Assembly: GCA_035048485.1 (NCBI GenBank)
Contig: CM068592.1
Coordinates: 37,766,001-37,830,000 of the forward strand
Length of the DNA stretch: 64,000 nucleotides
Source: Pteria penguin
Lineage: Eukaryota; Mollusca; Bivalvia; Pterioida; Pteriidae
Direction of reading: 5' to 3'
A program made the translations under genes and the position numbers. Positions 1 to 11,899 of the stretch are shown here, piece after piece. The stretch's first letter is position 1. The number at the start of each line of letters is the position of its first letter. The notes beneath the pieces are model-generated. The model ran no database searches. It was given only the letters and a program-made list of their open reading frames with translations, and was not told the origin of the DNA.

Positions 1-1250
1 CATGATAAAATAACGTTATCGGAGCCTTTTACTTTCCTTAGTTTATATACGAGATCACCGTAAAAATTACGATGGGATATTCCATTGGATACATAGTGTT
101 AAAAAGAAATATTTCCAAATTTAGATAGAAGTTCTGAATAAGACCTGACGAATTTGCCGAATGTTTTTCTTAGCTTGTGATATCTGTAATCTTGAGTTAA
201 AAGTTTAGTAGTATTTGTAAATTTCGTTTATGAAATTCCAAAACATCGGTGTAGCCTCTGACAAATCGAACTAATTGAGATATATAGATACCATATGATG
301 GGAGTCGAGGGACATCGCCATCCAAGTAAGGAAATTTTACAATAGGAAATCCAAATTCATCACGTTTATCATAAATATTAGTATATATTAAGTGGTTGAT
401 AATTTTGATGTTCAAATCGTAGAAAGGTGTAGATTTATCTCAAGTATTAGCTTTATTTTATTTGAGCTCTGGTGGATATATTTCTGATATAAATTGTTCG
501 AATTCAGGGTTGTCGATAACCAAAATGATTCAGATATCTGCAAGTATTATTAAATTTGTCAGTCAGGTCGAAACGTTTTGATTTTTTAATAGAAACCATA
601 AAATGCCTCTCATATCAATAAAGAAATAAATCTGCTATCAGAGGCGCGCAGTTAGTACCCATAGGAATCCCAACTTTTTGTTGATATATCTTGCCATCAC
701 ATTGCACAAAATATCATTCATAAAAAAATTCAGTGCTTTACATAATTCCTTGCAAGTCCAGTATTTATATGAAGTATATTGTTTGTTGGAAAAGAATCCG
801 GAGTTACTGGAAGTACATATGTAAGTTTTAGATTCTCTGTCAAAACACCATTGTATAAGAGACAGCAACTGGCTTTTAATCCAATCATGAGCAAAGATGT
901 ATAAAGTGTAGAAAAATCAAATGTAGAAATTTGAGTCGCTTTGAAATTTAGTGAAAGAAGTTTGTCTATAACTTCATGAGAATTTTTAATTGACCAAAAG
1001 TAATACATCACAATATTTGATAATAATGATGAGCAGACGTAATATGTTTCGATAGTACCGTAGTAGAACAGTGGCTAGTATAGATATGAAACGTGATTTA
1101 TATGGACTTTTATGTAGTTTTTGGAGCCAATACATGGTTGGTAGATCAGATTTATTAGTTTTAATTTTGAAGTCAGACATGGTCATGAGGAGATCATGCA
1201 AGGTGCTGTCTTTTGAGGTAGGGCTTTCCACATATGTATGAGTGGAGTTT
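1..1250 (-). mobile_element. Penelope-like retroelement fragment (family PLE-1), decayed RT region
   Basis: Broken minus-strand reading frames translate into a reverse-transcriptase-like protein. Near 600-690 the motif GIPMGTNCAPLIADLFLY is readable; it is characteristic of the Penelope-like RT palm. At 197-415 the downstream block with TNIYDKRDEFGFPIV and YGIYISQLVRF is readable, and at 986-1231 the upstream block with LPTMYWLQKLHKSPYKSRF. Stops and frameshifts separate the blocks, so this is a dead copy. The 3' part runs off the left edge of the window: the first bases match the region encoding the GDLVYKLRKVKGSDN block of the copy at 36 kb. Which Penelope clade it belongs to is inference; no GIY-YIG domain is seen. 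Confidence 0.8.
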
Positions 1251-1289
1251 AATTCGTTTTTAAGTACTTCAATATAATATAGTTTTCAA

Positions 1290-2420
1290 ACAATTATTAA
1301 AAAAAGGAAACACCTATTTAAATTATTAACAACAATATTGATACCAATATATATGATATACATGACTACTTTGGATTTCCAAACTTTTTATACTTTTACA
1401 ATACCTTTCGTGTTTATATTTTTATAACCTCTCAATATGCGATACCTGTTGACCCCTCTTCTTTACATGGAGGATTATTTATAAATTTTTAAATGTACGT
1501 CTTGTGATTGTTCTGCTGTTACGGTGAGTGGGAAGGTGGGCCCGTAAACCGGTTAACCACACCATTTGTTTTGCTTTTGTCAAATTAAATGACCGTCCTA
1601 AGTCGGTATCATAATTGCACTACAATCAAATATTTTTGTAATGTGTTATATGTTCTAGTATATTATTTATATTCATGTATTGTATAGCTCCATGGTGACT
1701 TCTGCCACATAACTGAGCCAGTAACTCCTCTTTTTTCTTTCCTATTGTAAATTTCTCTTATCTAGATGGTGATGTCCAAAATCTCTCATCATATGATATT
1801 TATATTAGTCAATCGGTTCAGTTCTCTAAAGCCTGCACTAATGTTTTGGATTCTCACCCAAAAAAATCGCAGATTACTTTTAATCTTCATCCTCAGGGTT
1901 ATAGATACAATAAACTTCGAAAAACTTATGGTAAATTTTACAAATCTTATTCAGACATTTTATTTAAATTCAGAAATGTGACTTTTCAAAAATATGTATC
2001 CAGCAGAACTTCCCTTCCCAATTTCTACGGTGATCTAGTGTACAAACCAAAGAGGATGAAAGGTTCCGATAATTTCATATCGCAGAGTTCTAAAATTCTT
2101 AACGCCTTCAACATCGACAGTATGACCCCCAGATCGTCGCTAAGACTACGGGTCTTGTATTGGGTCTCTCTACAGACCTCTCTCTACAGACCAATGCAGA
2201 CTTTTGCTTCAGCGTTGCACGCTGACTAACAGGGCGGCGGGGACTGTATGACGGGCATTGTCCAAAACTTTTCAGAGGAGACAGGGTCCTGATATTCGTC
2301 CCCTCTGATCGTAAGTCGGGACTCCTATTGAACAAGGATCTGAGCACGCTTACAGAAGAGCAGAGCACGGGTTACTTGTGTTGATTTCGTCTTACATATT
2401 TTTGATAGCAACATATTATT
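1290..2420 (+). mobile_element. PLE-1 fragment, C-terminal region and 3' UTR, interrupted by a second PLE tail
   Basis: The frame ending ...TNIYDIHDYFGF at 1380 resumes at 1743 with IVNFSYLDGDV and continues through GYRYNKLRKTYGKFYKSYSD and FYGDLVYKPKRMKGSDN to a stop at 2229. The 3' UTR with the GGGACT..GACGGGC..GTCGGGACTCCTA block follows. The two parts join perfectly across the inserted 357-bp tail, which shows the order of insertion. The copy is 5'-truncated and has several changes from the 36-kb copy. Confidence 0.75.
1381..1737 (+). mobile_element. PLE-1 3'-tail-only insertion inside another PLE-1 copy
   Basis: This is a 5'-truncated copy of the last ~360 bp of PLE-1, from the GATACCTGTTGACCC region to CCTCTTTTTTC. 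It is flanked by a 5-bp direct repeat TTTCC (1376-1380 and 1738-1742), read as a target-site duplication. Removing it restores the reading frame of the surrounding Penelope fragment (FGF | PIVNFSYLDG). Confidence 0.8.
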
Positions 2421-3230
2421 CAAAAAGCCCTTGATAAAATTTTCATGACTTCTTTTCTTGCGAAACTTGTTGTTCCTTGTTCCCTATATGGAGGATTATT
2501 TATAAAAATATTTAAATGTGTGTCCTTTGATTTTGCTACTTAAGTGGTGGGCGCCCGTAAACCGGTTAACCACACGTTTATTACTTCAATTGACCGTCCT
2601 AATTCGGTATAGTAACCACAGCACAATCGAATATTTCTGTAACGTTTTTCCGTGTATATTCTACTATTATCATGGGTTTTTTGTGCATGCCCTTGGTGAT
2701 TTGTGTCATACAGCTTTTTCAGATGTCTTCTGTTTTCTCTTTTATTTCTATCATAAATGGTGTCTATTCATCAGTAATGTTTTCATGTCTATTAGCACAT
2801 TTACATATGACGAAAAAGAACAGAGAAAAGCAAAACCGACACATGGCTGAGCTGTTACAAATGTTACCAGGGAAATGAAGAGCAATCAAATTTTAGCACA
2901 TAAAGACAAAAACAAATAGTCAATTATGCGAAACACAATTAGAACGATCAATTACATGTACAATACGAGAGTAACAGGAGTCACATGACTATGACACTAA
3001 CAACAATGCTCCACATTGGACATTCACGAGCCCCCGAAATTCAGAGGTGAGACCAGATGCCCGGAAGGAGTGAGCGTCTCCTGTTTGGCTAGCCAATCCC
3101 TTCATTAATGCCCTTAAATACAGAGGTCAAGATGAAACAAATATGATTCTGCATTGCATACATACATGAATGTGAACAAACACTTTGTAGAAAGTGCCAC
3201 TGCCACACAGCATAAAGACAAAAACAAATA
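2421..3230 (+). repeat. Diverged Penelope 3' tails with a 35-bp direct repeat
   Basis: 2421-2880 is a diverged plus-strand PLE tail (TATGGAGGATTATTTATAAA, then CCGTAAACCGGTTAACCACAC and GACCGTCCTAA). The segment around 2934-3210 resembles, in reverse, the tail with GGTGAGACCAG and the GAGTGAGCGTCTCCTG motif, also seen at 38.3-38.7 kb. A 35-bp sequence beginning CATAAAGACAAAAACAAATA occurs at both 2899-2933 and 3211-3245, bracketing this segment. Open frames here (for example 2518-2850) look like chance frames within a repeat. Confidence 0.6.
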
Positions 3231-4660
3231 GTCAATTATGCGAAATATGACCATGGTTCAATATCATGACATACCCTTGGACCAAGAACAACAATTGTGT
3301 AAAATTTTTTCTCCCTCCAAAGTCAAAGGAAGAAGTTATGACCCGGACAAGTTTTATGGACAGACAGATGGACAGACACACGGACTGACAACACGCTCCG
3401 TAAAATGTGATACATACCTTTGAATCATGGAAAACAATGGTGTGATATATAATGAAGATACTACAGAGCAGTAAGAAGCTATGACCCGTGCAAGGATTTC
3501 GGCTATGTGTGCACTGTGAAATTGACCTTGAAGATATGACCTTTGGTGGAGGTCATTACACACTCTTGGACATGAACAACAATTGTGTGAAATGTTACAA
3601 TATCCAACATAGCAGTAAGAAGTGACGGTCCGGACAAGGATTTTGACAACTGTGCACTTTGACATTGACCTTGTAGATACGATCTTGATTCAAGGTCATG
3701 ACACATCCCTGAGTCATGGACCACAATTGTGTGATATATTATCCAAATTCATTTTGGCAGTAAGAGGTTATCGCCCGGACAAAGACTTTGCCTATGTGTG
3801 CACTGTGCCCTTGGCCTTGATATACAACAATTGCGCGAAATGTTTTGCAGATCCAACATAGCAGTAAGGCGTTATGGCCCAGACAACATTTGTGTGAAAT
3901 ATTAGCCTGGATAATAATCCAACTTGGAAGTAAGAAGTTATGGCCGGACAAAGATTTTGTCTATGTATGCACTGTGACCTTTACCTTGAAGATATGACCT
4001 TGGTTCAAGATAATGACATACCCTTTGGTCATGGACAAGAATTATGTGAAATATTATCCATATCTGATATGGGGACAAGAAGTTCTGGCCTGGACAAATA
4101 TTTTTGCTATGTGTGCAGAGTGACTTTGACCTTGACGATATGACCATGAGTTAAGGTCATGACACAGTCTTGTACAGTAATTGTGTGAAATGTTATCCAG
4201 ATCCAACATAGCAATAAGGACTTATGGCCTGGACAATTATTTCGACCAAGTGTGTACTCTGACCTTGACCTTCGAGATATGGTCTTGAGTCAAGGTCATG
4301 ATACACCCTTGGGTCATGGACAAAAATTTTCTGATATATTACCCTTGATAATAATCCAACTTGATAGTAAGAAGCTATAGACAAGACAAGGACTTGGGTC
4401 CAGGACATGACACACCCATAGGTCATGTACAACAATCGTGTTAAATATTATCGAGATCTCTTGGCACGGACAAAAAGTTTTGCTATGTGTGCACTGTGAC
4501 CTTGACCTTGAAGATGTAACAATGGGTCAAGGTTATTACACATTCTTCGGTTCTGTACTACAATTGTGTGAAATATACAGATCTGACTAGGGGGTAAGAG
4601 GTTATGGCCCGGACTAATGTGAACAGACGGACAGACAGACAAAGGGATTCCCTAGCAACA
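3230..4660. repeat. Diverged tandem repeat of ~143 bp, rich in TGACCTTGACCTTG
   Basis: About nine or ten imperfect units, each with GTGTGCACTGTGACCTTGACCTTG, GGTCATGACACACCC, ACAATTGTGTGAAATATTATCC and TATGGCCCGGACAA. The GGACAA element recurs at about 3341, 3483, 3630, 3772, 3943, 4090, 4228, 4468 and 4611, mostly 138-147 bp apart. The array ends in GACGGACAGACAGACAAAG. The open frames on both strands are repeat translations without coding support. Confidence 0.75.
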
Positions 4661-5255
4661 ACCTACTATATCTTAAGAATACAAAACATATAAGCTTTAT
4701 CAAATTCATTTTGTTTCATTATGTTAGTTTTATTTTTCAGCTATAGACGAGAAGTGACTTTATAACAGAATCGGTCATGGTAAAAATTTGGAAGTGACAT
4801 GGTTTTTGCCATGGCAACAATTACAGATTGCCTTAGCAACAGATTTTAAGCTACTACACCTACATTGTTTTAAAAAATGACTTCTTTTGTATCATTTTTC
4901 ATTGGTAGTTATATATCTTCTTTTAAGCTAATGAACCATGAATTTTTTTCTCACCGTAATCAACGATGCAGGGGAATATAGTTGTTGTTCTGTCCATCTG
5001 TGTGTCTGTTTATCTGTGTGTGTTTGTCTATTTCTGCAAAAACTTTAGCCTTGGTCATAACTTTTGAACCATAAAAGATTTCATATTTTGCATACATATT
5101 TAACCAAAAAAAAAACCCCTTTCACATGGCAATTCAATGACCTTGTAACCTTGACCGGAACCTTTATCCTAAAAACCTATTTCCTATTTTGATCCAGCCG
5201 GGAGCATCTACATTTCAAAAACTTGCTTAAGTAAAAATACACTTCAGTGTTATCA
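4661..5255. other. No gene recognised
   Basis: AT-rich sequence with TCTGTCCATCTGTGTG and CTTGGTCATAACTTTTGAACC motifs near 4990-5080, which look like scattered pieces of the AGGTCA-type repeats on either side. No supported gene. Confidence 0.5.
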
Positions 5256-5259
5256 ATAT

Positions 5260-5416
<157 letters not shown>

Positions 5417-5559
5417 CCTCCTTGCTATTGTTTAATTTTGCTTTTAAGCCGTTATACAATTTACAAATATACCTAGAACTTTGATTTTCATATAAAAATG
5501 ATAACTAGAATTGGTGTTTAAGTGAGCACATGTGTCGACTGTGGGGCTATTTGTACTAC

Positions 5560-6340
5560 GGCAACACGGTTCAAAACAGCTTTCTTAGCAAATAGGTAGG
5601 TCACGGTCACAAGATCTTTGACCTTGGTTTCATTTGAAATGACGTCATTATTTGAGTACGCAGGCCAAAATTAAGTTTCTATCAGTCATGATTCAAATGT
5701 TATGGTGAAGGTTAAAGTTATAAGGAAACGATAATTGTTTACCCCTTGAATAATGAAATCTTGATTCCGCTTTTTTGTATTTTTTATCGTCATCACAAAC
5801 ATACACTTATTAAAAAAAAGATTAAAATGTAATCTGTAAATATGAAAAATGGTGTGACTACTGGACAGTCCTAAAAGTAGGTCAGTCTTCGAGGTCAAGG
5901 TCACAAAGTCCTTGTCATAAGGAATAGACATGAAATATCAAAGCCATGTCATATGCCAATCCAAAATTATGGCCCAGGTTAAAGTTTACTAAATGTAGGT
6001 CAAAATCCAAGGTCAAAGACACAAGGTAACAAAAATGTGTTGACAGAATAGTTTTGGAATAAAGAATATTTTCTTGAGATATCAAAGCTCTATCACTTGC
6101 CATTCAAAAGTTATGGCAAAGGTTAAATTTATTGAAATGAAGGCCAAACGCGAAGGTCAAGGTCATAAGATCAAAACATTTGGTGCATCTAAAAGGTCAT
6201 TAATTGTTTGTTAATCCATGCAAGTTTTGTCAACTTACCATATTAAATAACAAAGAGATAGCCTATATCTAAAGTGTGAGTACCGGACGGACAGACAGAC
6301 GCCGGACAAAGTGTTCCCTATATGCATCTATGCTTCTTAG
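5560..6340. repeat. Diverged AGGTCAAGGTCA repeat block
   Basis: Irregular copies of a unit with AAGGTCAAGGTCACAA, ATATCAAAGCC, TGCCATTCAAAAGTTATGGC and AGGTTAAAGTT, near 5590, 5880, 6000 and 6150, ending in GACGGACAGACAGACGCCGGACAAAG. It is related in word content to the array at 3.2-4.7 kb but has a different unit. Confidence 0.6.
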
Positions 6341-6456
6341 ACGACATAAAACTGCACATTGTATATTGTTTTAATCATAAAAAACTTCTGCTTTTTTAAA
6401 ATATATTTAAAATTATCTCTACAAGTCCTATTCTACATTACTCAAAATAAGATGTT

Positions 6457-6669
6457 TTAAATTCCTTTTACAATCTTCCTCTTCATCCGACCAGTTTTCC
6501 TGACTTTCATTCCCAAACGCGAAAAATAGGCACTAATCTGCTGTCCAGACAAGTACTGGACCCTAGTGACCATAATTTGTGTACCATTTCTCAAGGTTCT
6601 CATTTCTTGAGCAGCACTAAATGGGTCCCCTTTTCTCCCCCTTCTTTTCCCTAGATTAAACTCCAACAT
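6457..6669 (-). pseudogene. Short coding-like fragment, probably transposon-derived, unidentified
   Basis: A 70-residue frame rich in Lys and Arg ending in QQISAYFSRLGMKVRKTGRMK. The QIxxYFSRL phrase looks like the end of a helical DNA-binding or transposon-associated protein, but I cannot name the family. It has no upstream exon or neighbour, and it could be a chance frame. Confidence 0.3.
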
Positions 6670-7199
6670 AAATTATTTTTGTTATTTATCACAGGTTGTT
6701 CTTATTTATTTCATTTTAAAGTCCATCCATGGTACATTTTGGTTTTCCTGCTTGTGTAGGGCATGTCATTTTTAACTCCTATGTGTTTATAAACATGTAG
6801 TTAACTTTGAACCGTAAAATACTTTTGTCATGCTCATGGTCATAATTGCAATTTTCCAAAAAAAAAAAAAGATGTCCCTCTAAGAACTTCTGCTATACAA
6901 AGGACTTTGTGCATCCATCTCAAGGGCATTCTATATAGAAAACCTCTGCTTTTTGACCGGAAATTCATCTGCTGGTAAATTACATAAACACATATAAATA
7001 CTCAAGAAGATCTAATATCTTTTAAAAACAAAAGGCCCTTGTGTGTAAGTTTGTTGCTTGGAAATGGGGTGGAGACCTCAATACATTTACGGATATATAT
7101 ACATTTTCAAAAAGTAACATTTCTTTACCCAATATTGAATTTCATATGACAACATACAAAAGTCGAATTTTTCATAACATAACTTGAATACACTGAATA
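6670..7199. other. No gene recognised
   Basis: AT-rich intergenic sequence. Only the final part (about 7090-7200) begins to resemble the repeat that follows. Confidence 0.4.
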
Positions 7200-7529
7200 C
7201 ATGGCCGAATGATTGGAATTCTCATAAGATATGAATATTTGAATAGCAGTGTTGAAACCAAATTTACCGAAAAGTGAACCACAGAAGGTATCTAAGGACA
7301 AATCTATGCATGAAGGAGATACTCCTTAGATTTAGAGTGATTTACTTAATTTGATGAATGAAAATTTGAAGTATATATTTCATGTCAGTACAAAAGCACT
7401 GAAAAGCAGACCGTCAGTACAAACGCACTGAACACTAGACTTGTGATGCCCTCAGGACTCTTAGTCCATCAGCAGTGACACCGGCTTAGTGGTTATAATA
7501 AAGATAGAACATATATACCTTTTATTTTT

Positions 7530-7569
7530 GTGCACCATATGCACATTTCGCCAACTTATGTCTCTTCAG
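7530..7569 (-). ncRNA. Hammerhead-like core, degenerate copy
   Basis: On the minus strand: CTGAAGA, stem GACA..TGGC with one mismatch, GAAA, then hairpin TGTGC-ATATG-GTGCA. The core fits the hammerhead consensus CUGANGA...GAAA. Stem II has an A.G mismatch, and C instead of U follows stem III. Probably an inactive relic. The copies near 7905 and 8853 are more damaged. Confidence 0.55.
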
Positions 7570-8243
7570 CGATCCTCGTGGCCGAATGATTGGAATTCTC
7601 ATAGTATGAGCAGTGTTGATACCAAAATGACCGTAAAATGCACAAAAGAATCTGTCTTAGGGCAGAGTTATGCATGAGGGAAATACTCTTTAGTTTTAGA
7701 GTGATTTACTTAATTTGATGAATGAAAATTTGAAGTATATATTTCATGTCAGTACAAAAGCACTGAACAGTAGACCGTCAGTACAAATGCACTGAAAACT
7801 AGACTTATGATACACTCTGGGACTATTACTCCATCAGCAGTGGCACTGGCCTAGTGGTTATATTAAATATAGAAGATATATACGTTTTATTTTTGTGCAT
7901 AATATGCGCATGTCGCCAACTTATGTCTCTTCCGTGATGCTCATGACCGAATGATTGGAATTCTCATAATATATAAATATTTAAAGAGCAGTGTTGAAAC
8001 CAAAATGACCGAAAAGTGAACCAAAGAATCTATCTAAGGACTGAGATATGCATGAGGGAGATACTCCTTAGTTTTAGATTGATTTACTTAATTTGATGAA
8101 TGAAAATTTGAAGTATATATTTCATGTCAGTACAAAAGCATTGAAAAGTAGACCGGCAGTACAAATGCACTGAAAACTAGATTTATGATGCCCTCGGCGA
8201 CTATTAGTCCATCAGCAGTGACACCGGCCTAGTGGTTATAATA

Positions 8244-8817
8244 GAAAAAAGAGGAGTTACCGGCTCAGTTATGTGGCAGAAGTCACCATGGAGCTATACA
8301 ATACATGAATATAAATAATATACTAGAACATTTAACACATTACAAAAATATTTGATTGTAGTGCAATTACGATACCGACTTAGGACGGTCATTTAATTTG
8401 ACAAAAACCAAACAAATGGTGTGGTTAACCGGTTTACGGGCCCACCTTCCCACTCACCGTAACAGAAGAACAATCAAAAGACGTACATTTAAAAATTTAT
8501 AAATTATCCTCCATATAAAGAACAAGGGTCAACAGGTATCGCATATTGAGAGGTCATAAAAATATAAACACGTAAGGTATTGTAAAACACACAATGGTAT
8601 AAAAATATATGCGACATCAACATGATAAACCGTGCTCTGCCAGTCTGAAAGCGAGCTAAGACCCTAGATCTGTAGGAGTCCCGACTAACAGTCAGAGGGG
8701 ACGAGGTTCAGGACCATGTCTCCTCTGAAAGAGGTTTGGACAAGGCCCGTCATATATTTTATTACATGATAAGATAACGTTATCGGAGCCTTTTACTTTC
8801 CTTAGTTTAAATACGAG
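8244..8817 (-). mobile_element. PLE-1 3'-end insertion in the tandem repeat
   Basis: 574 bp on the minus strand, from the GTATTTAAACTAAGGAAAGT coding block through the 3' UTR and tail ending CCTCTTTTTTC. It is flanked by the 4-bp direct repeat AATA (8240-8243 and 8818-8821). Removing it rebuilds the GGTTATAATAAATATAG sequence seen in other copies of the host repeat. It is 5'-truncated and non-functional. Confidence 0.85.
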
Positions 8818-9275
8818 AATAAATATAGAACATATATCCCTTTTACTTTTGTGCACCATATGCACATTTCGCCAATTTATGTCTCTAGCGATGCTCGTGA
8901 CCGAGTGATTGGAATTCTCATACTATATGAATATTTAATGAGCAGTGTTGAAACCAAAATGACTGTAAAGTGAACCAAACAATCTATCTTAGGGCAGAGC
9001 TACGCATGAGGGAGATGCTCCTTAGTTTTAGAGTGATTTACGTAAATTGATAAATGAAAATTTGAAGTATATATTTCATGTCAGAACAAAAGCACTGAAA
9101 AGTAGACCGACAGTACAAACACATTGAAAACTAAACTTATGATGCCCTCGGGGATTATTAGTCCACCAGCAGTGACACCGACCTAGTAATAGTAATTATC
9201 TATATAATAAATATACAACATGTATACCTTTTATTTTTGTGCACCATATGCGCATTTCGACAAGTTAGTGATTTA

Positions 9276-9389
9276 CTTAAAAATCATACTCGTTATTACG
9301 ATCTTGTCGGTGATATTTATTTATAAATTACATAAAATCTACAGAAATATACAAACATGAAAAAAAAATCAGATCTTTATGGGATGAAT
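9276..9389. other. Junction sequence, no gene
   Basis: Short AT-rich stretch between the ribozyme-type repeat and the family-X repeat. Nothing recognised. Confidence 0.4.
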
Positions 9390-9700
9390 TAAATTTAGGA
9401 AAGTGATGATAAATATTTATTTAACACCAAAACAAGAATAATTATTTATCTTATAATCTGTATTTATAGATTTTCATCATTCAACTTCTAAAGTAAGAAT
9501 ATACTGCAAATTCTTTATTAGAAGCTCATTCTATACTGTCACCTATTCCATATGCTTTCCACATTTCTTAATCCAAATGACTCAAAGCAAAGGTTGTTAA
9601 GCTGAGTAATACTAGGAATGGATTTCACTGTCAACAACGCTGACAACATCTGCTATCTTTACCCTCTATCTACCATTCTCTACCATTCGCCTGTTAAATA
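9390..9700 (-). repeat. Family-X repeat with coding-like minus-strand frame
   Basis: On the minus strand this matches the copy at 33.74-34.02 kb: ATTTGGATTAAGAAATGTGG, then a frame reading NKEFAVYSYFRS in both copies, then ATAAATACAGATT and TTCTTGTTTTGGTGTTAAAT. Keeping the same peptide in two diverged copies suggests that an ancestral protein was encoded. The family is not recognised. Confidence 0.5.
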
Positions 9701-10689
9701 ATTTGTAATATTCCATCTAAGTATTGCAGCATTATTGTCAATGTGTCACTAAGACCTAATAGTTAACTCACAAAAGCTAGATTTGAAACATGAATCTGTA
9801 TTCACCATTTCCATCTCCTCTGCTGAGGGCACATCGTTTTTTAATCTCTTTATACAGGATTTGATATGGGGGAATGACGATCACTATGCCCTAAAATATG
9901 ATCAAGATATGTTTTAGATATTGGAGTCATCTGTCCATGACCATAAGAGCCACATAATTCAACACCATAAAGACTCAATTGTACCTTACCTCTTTCTTTT
10001 CATTTCTACCCTATGTACCCTTAAAGATTTATCCTCTCATTGTACAGATCAAAGCTCCATTCTGAAAATGAACAAGTGCATTTATTTTCAAGCATTCCTA
10101 CAAGTAGTTATTGTAACGCTAGCTGTGTAGCATTGAATCAAGTATGGCTGTATCGAACTTCAGAATATTAACCATCAATTCAAAATATCTATTCATGTAA
10201 CAAATCAACACCAATGCAAAACTTTTATTAATATCAAATAAGTGAATTTTCGATACAACCGCTGTATAAAGCCTTTTTAACGCATTATCTGAGTTTCATA
10301 AGTAAGTTTTAAAAACACGACGTTGGCTCTGATTGGGCTCGGTGACGTAGTCATCAATGCATCAAATTCAAAATGTTGGGTTTTTTATCAATAAGTATTA
10401 CAATTTGCATTAAAAGTTTGTTGATGTCATTGCACAATTGTTGTAAAACAAATCATACTTGTCATTTTGCAATTTGGACGAAAAGAAATTTGATTCACTT
10501 TCTTTATGAATATTTTGCTAAGAATTGAAATTTTTGGCACCATACTTGGCCTTACCTTTTGCGTTTGAGCAGGTAAGCAGTTCAATTATACCACATCTGA
10601 GACATATCTTACTTGATGATTAAAGTACGTATTTAGAGGGAAATATCCAAATTTTACTTTACATTGCAGTCAATCCATAATATATATAA
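9701..10689. other. No gene recognised
   Basis: AT-rich sequence with a few short frames (for example 9921-10130) that lack any recognisable domain. No support for a gene. Confidence 0.4.
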
Positions 10690-11727
10690 GAGAAAACTGA
10701 AGACATCTGACAAAGCTGTATGACAAAAATCACTAAGGACATGCACACAAAACATGATAATAGTAGACTATTCACGGAAAAACATTACAAAAATATTCGA
10801 TTGTGCTGCGGTTACGGTACCGACTTAGGACGGTCAATTGAAGTGACAGACGTCATTCAGTTGGTGTAATTAAAGGGTTTACAAGCGCAGCACAATCAAA
10901 GGACACACATTTAGAAATTATTAAATAATCCTCTATATAGAAAACAAGGATCAAAAGGTTTCTCAAGAAATGAGGTCATGAAAATTTTATTACACACGAT
11001 ACGTTTATAGAGTAAGATGTTGCTATCAAAAATATGTAAGGCGACATCAAATAAGTAAATCGTGCTCTGCCCGTCTGTAAGCCGAGCTCAGATTCTTGTT
11101 CAATAGGAGTCCCGACTAACAGTCAAAGGGGACGAGGATCAGGCCTTGTCTCCTTTGAAAAGGTTTGGACAAGGCCCGTCATAGAGTCCCTACCGCCCTG
11201 TTAGTCAGTGTGCAACGCCCAAGGAAATGTCTGCATTGGGTTGTAGGGTGACCCAATACAAGAATTATTGTCTTAGCGATGATCTCGGGGTCTTACCTTC
11301 AATGTCGAAGGCTTTTAATAGTTTTAAAACCAGTCGATATGAAATTATCGGAACCTTTGACCCTCCTTAGTTTCTACACTAGATCACCATAGACATTGGG
11401 ATGGGATATTGCGCTGGATACGTATTGTTGAAAAGTCGGGAAATGTCTGAATAAGATCTGTAAAATGTACCAAAAGTTTTTCGAAGTTTATGATATCTAT
11501 AACCCTGACGTCAAAAGTAATGTGAGATTTTCTTGCATAAATCCAAAACGTTAGTGCAGGCGAACCAATTGAAAATAGGAAATCCAAAGTCATCACGTTT
11601 ATCATATATGTTGGTATGAATATTGTAGTTAATAATTTTAATAATTAAGTCCAAAAAAGGTGTTTCTTGGTCGGAAGTATTGGCTCTGTTTACTTGAAAT
11701 TCAGATGGATAAATGTCAGACATTTCC
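10690..11727 (-). mobile_element. PLE-1 fragment, C-terminal part and 3' tail
   Basis: The minus strand carries TSDQETPFLDLIIKIINYNIHTNIYDKRDDFGFPI at about 11585-11690 (only short stretches intact), the LRKTF region near 11480, a 3' UTR with GACGGGCCTTGTCC and GTCGGGACTCCTATTG, and a diverged tail down to about 10,690. Deletions and stops make it non-coding. Its upstream edge abuts a SINE fragment at 11,728. Confidence 0.7.
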
Positions 11728-11845
11728 AATGGACCAACACGAAGCGGTGAGGGATCTTTTACGTGTCACATTTACAGGAAGCCTCAGTATGAACTGTCTC
11801 TTCCGAAAGACAGGACATCTGCATGGGATGCAGTTCCAGTACTGC
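11728..11845 (-). repeat. SINE internal fragment
   Basis: GGACCAACACGAAGCGGTGAGGGATC..TTTACGTG..CTGTCTCTTCCGAAAGACAGGACA..GCATG matches the middle of the SINE at 63.36-63.63 kb. The tRNA-like head and the 3' tail are missing. Confidence 0.7.
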
Positions 11846-11899
11846 CCTGGTATTCTACTTTATTCTATTCTATCTTTCATTTAGTGGATAAATGCACTT

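Larger units (their letters stand above)
7200..9275 (-). repeat. Tandem copies (~385 bp) of a hammerhead-bearing repeat, split by a PLE insertion
   Basis: At least four head-to-tail units. Each has GATTGGAATTCTCATA, GATTTACTTAATTTGATGAATG, CAGTACAAAAGCACTGAA twice, a GATGCCCTCGGGGACTATTAGTCCA block, GTGACACCGGCCTAGTGGTTATAATA, then GTGCACCATATGCGCATTTCG. Read on the minus strand, the last part plus the following TCTCTTCAG gives a hammerhead-like core. Unit starts are near 7200, 7580 and 7945, with a further copy from 8821. Related copies lie at 27.6, 49.9 and 59.8 kb. The minus-strand orientation is chosen from the ribozyme-like core. Confidence 0.8.

Noticed and set aside
2518..2850. 110-codon hydrophobic frame as a membrane protein
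   Set aside because: Overlaps the PLE tail whose nucleotide sequence is conserved without keeping this frame in other copies.
8244..8817. Hammerhead motif inside the PLE-1 3' UTR
   Set aside because: I looked for CUGANGA and GAAA in the GTCGGGACTCCTA..GAGGAGACATGGTCC block; the pair is absent. Only a short palindromic stem is seen.
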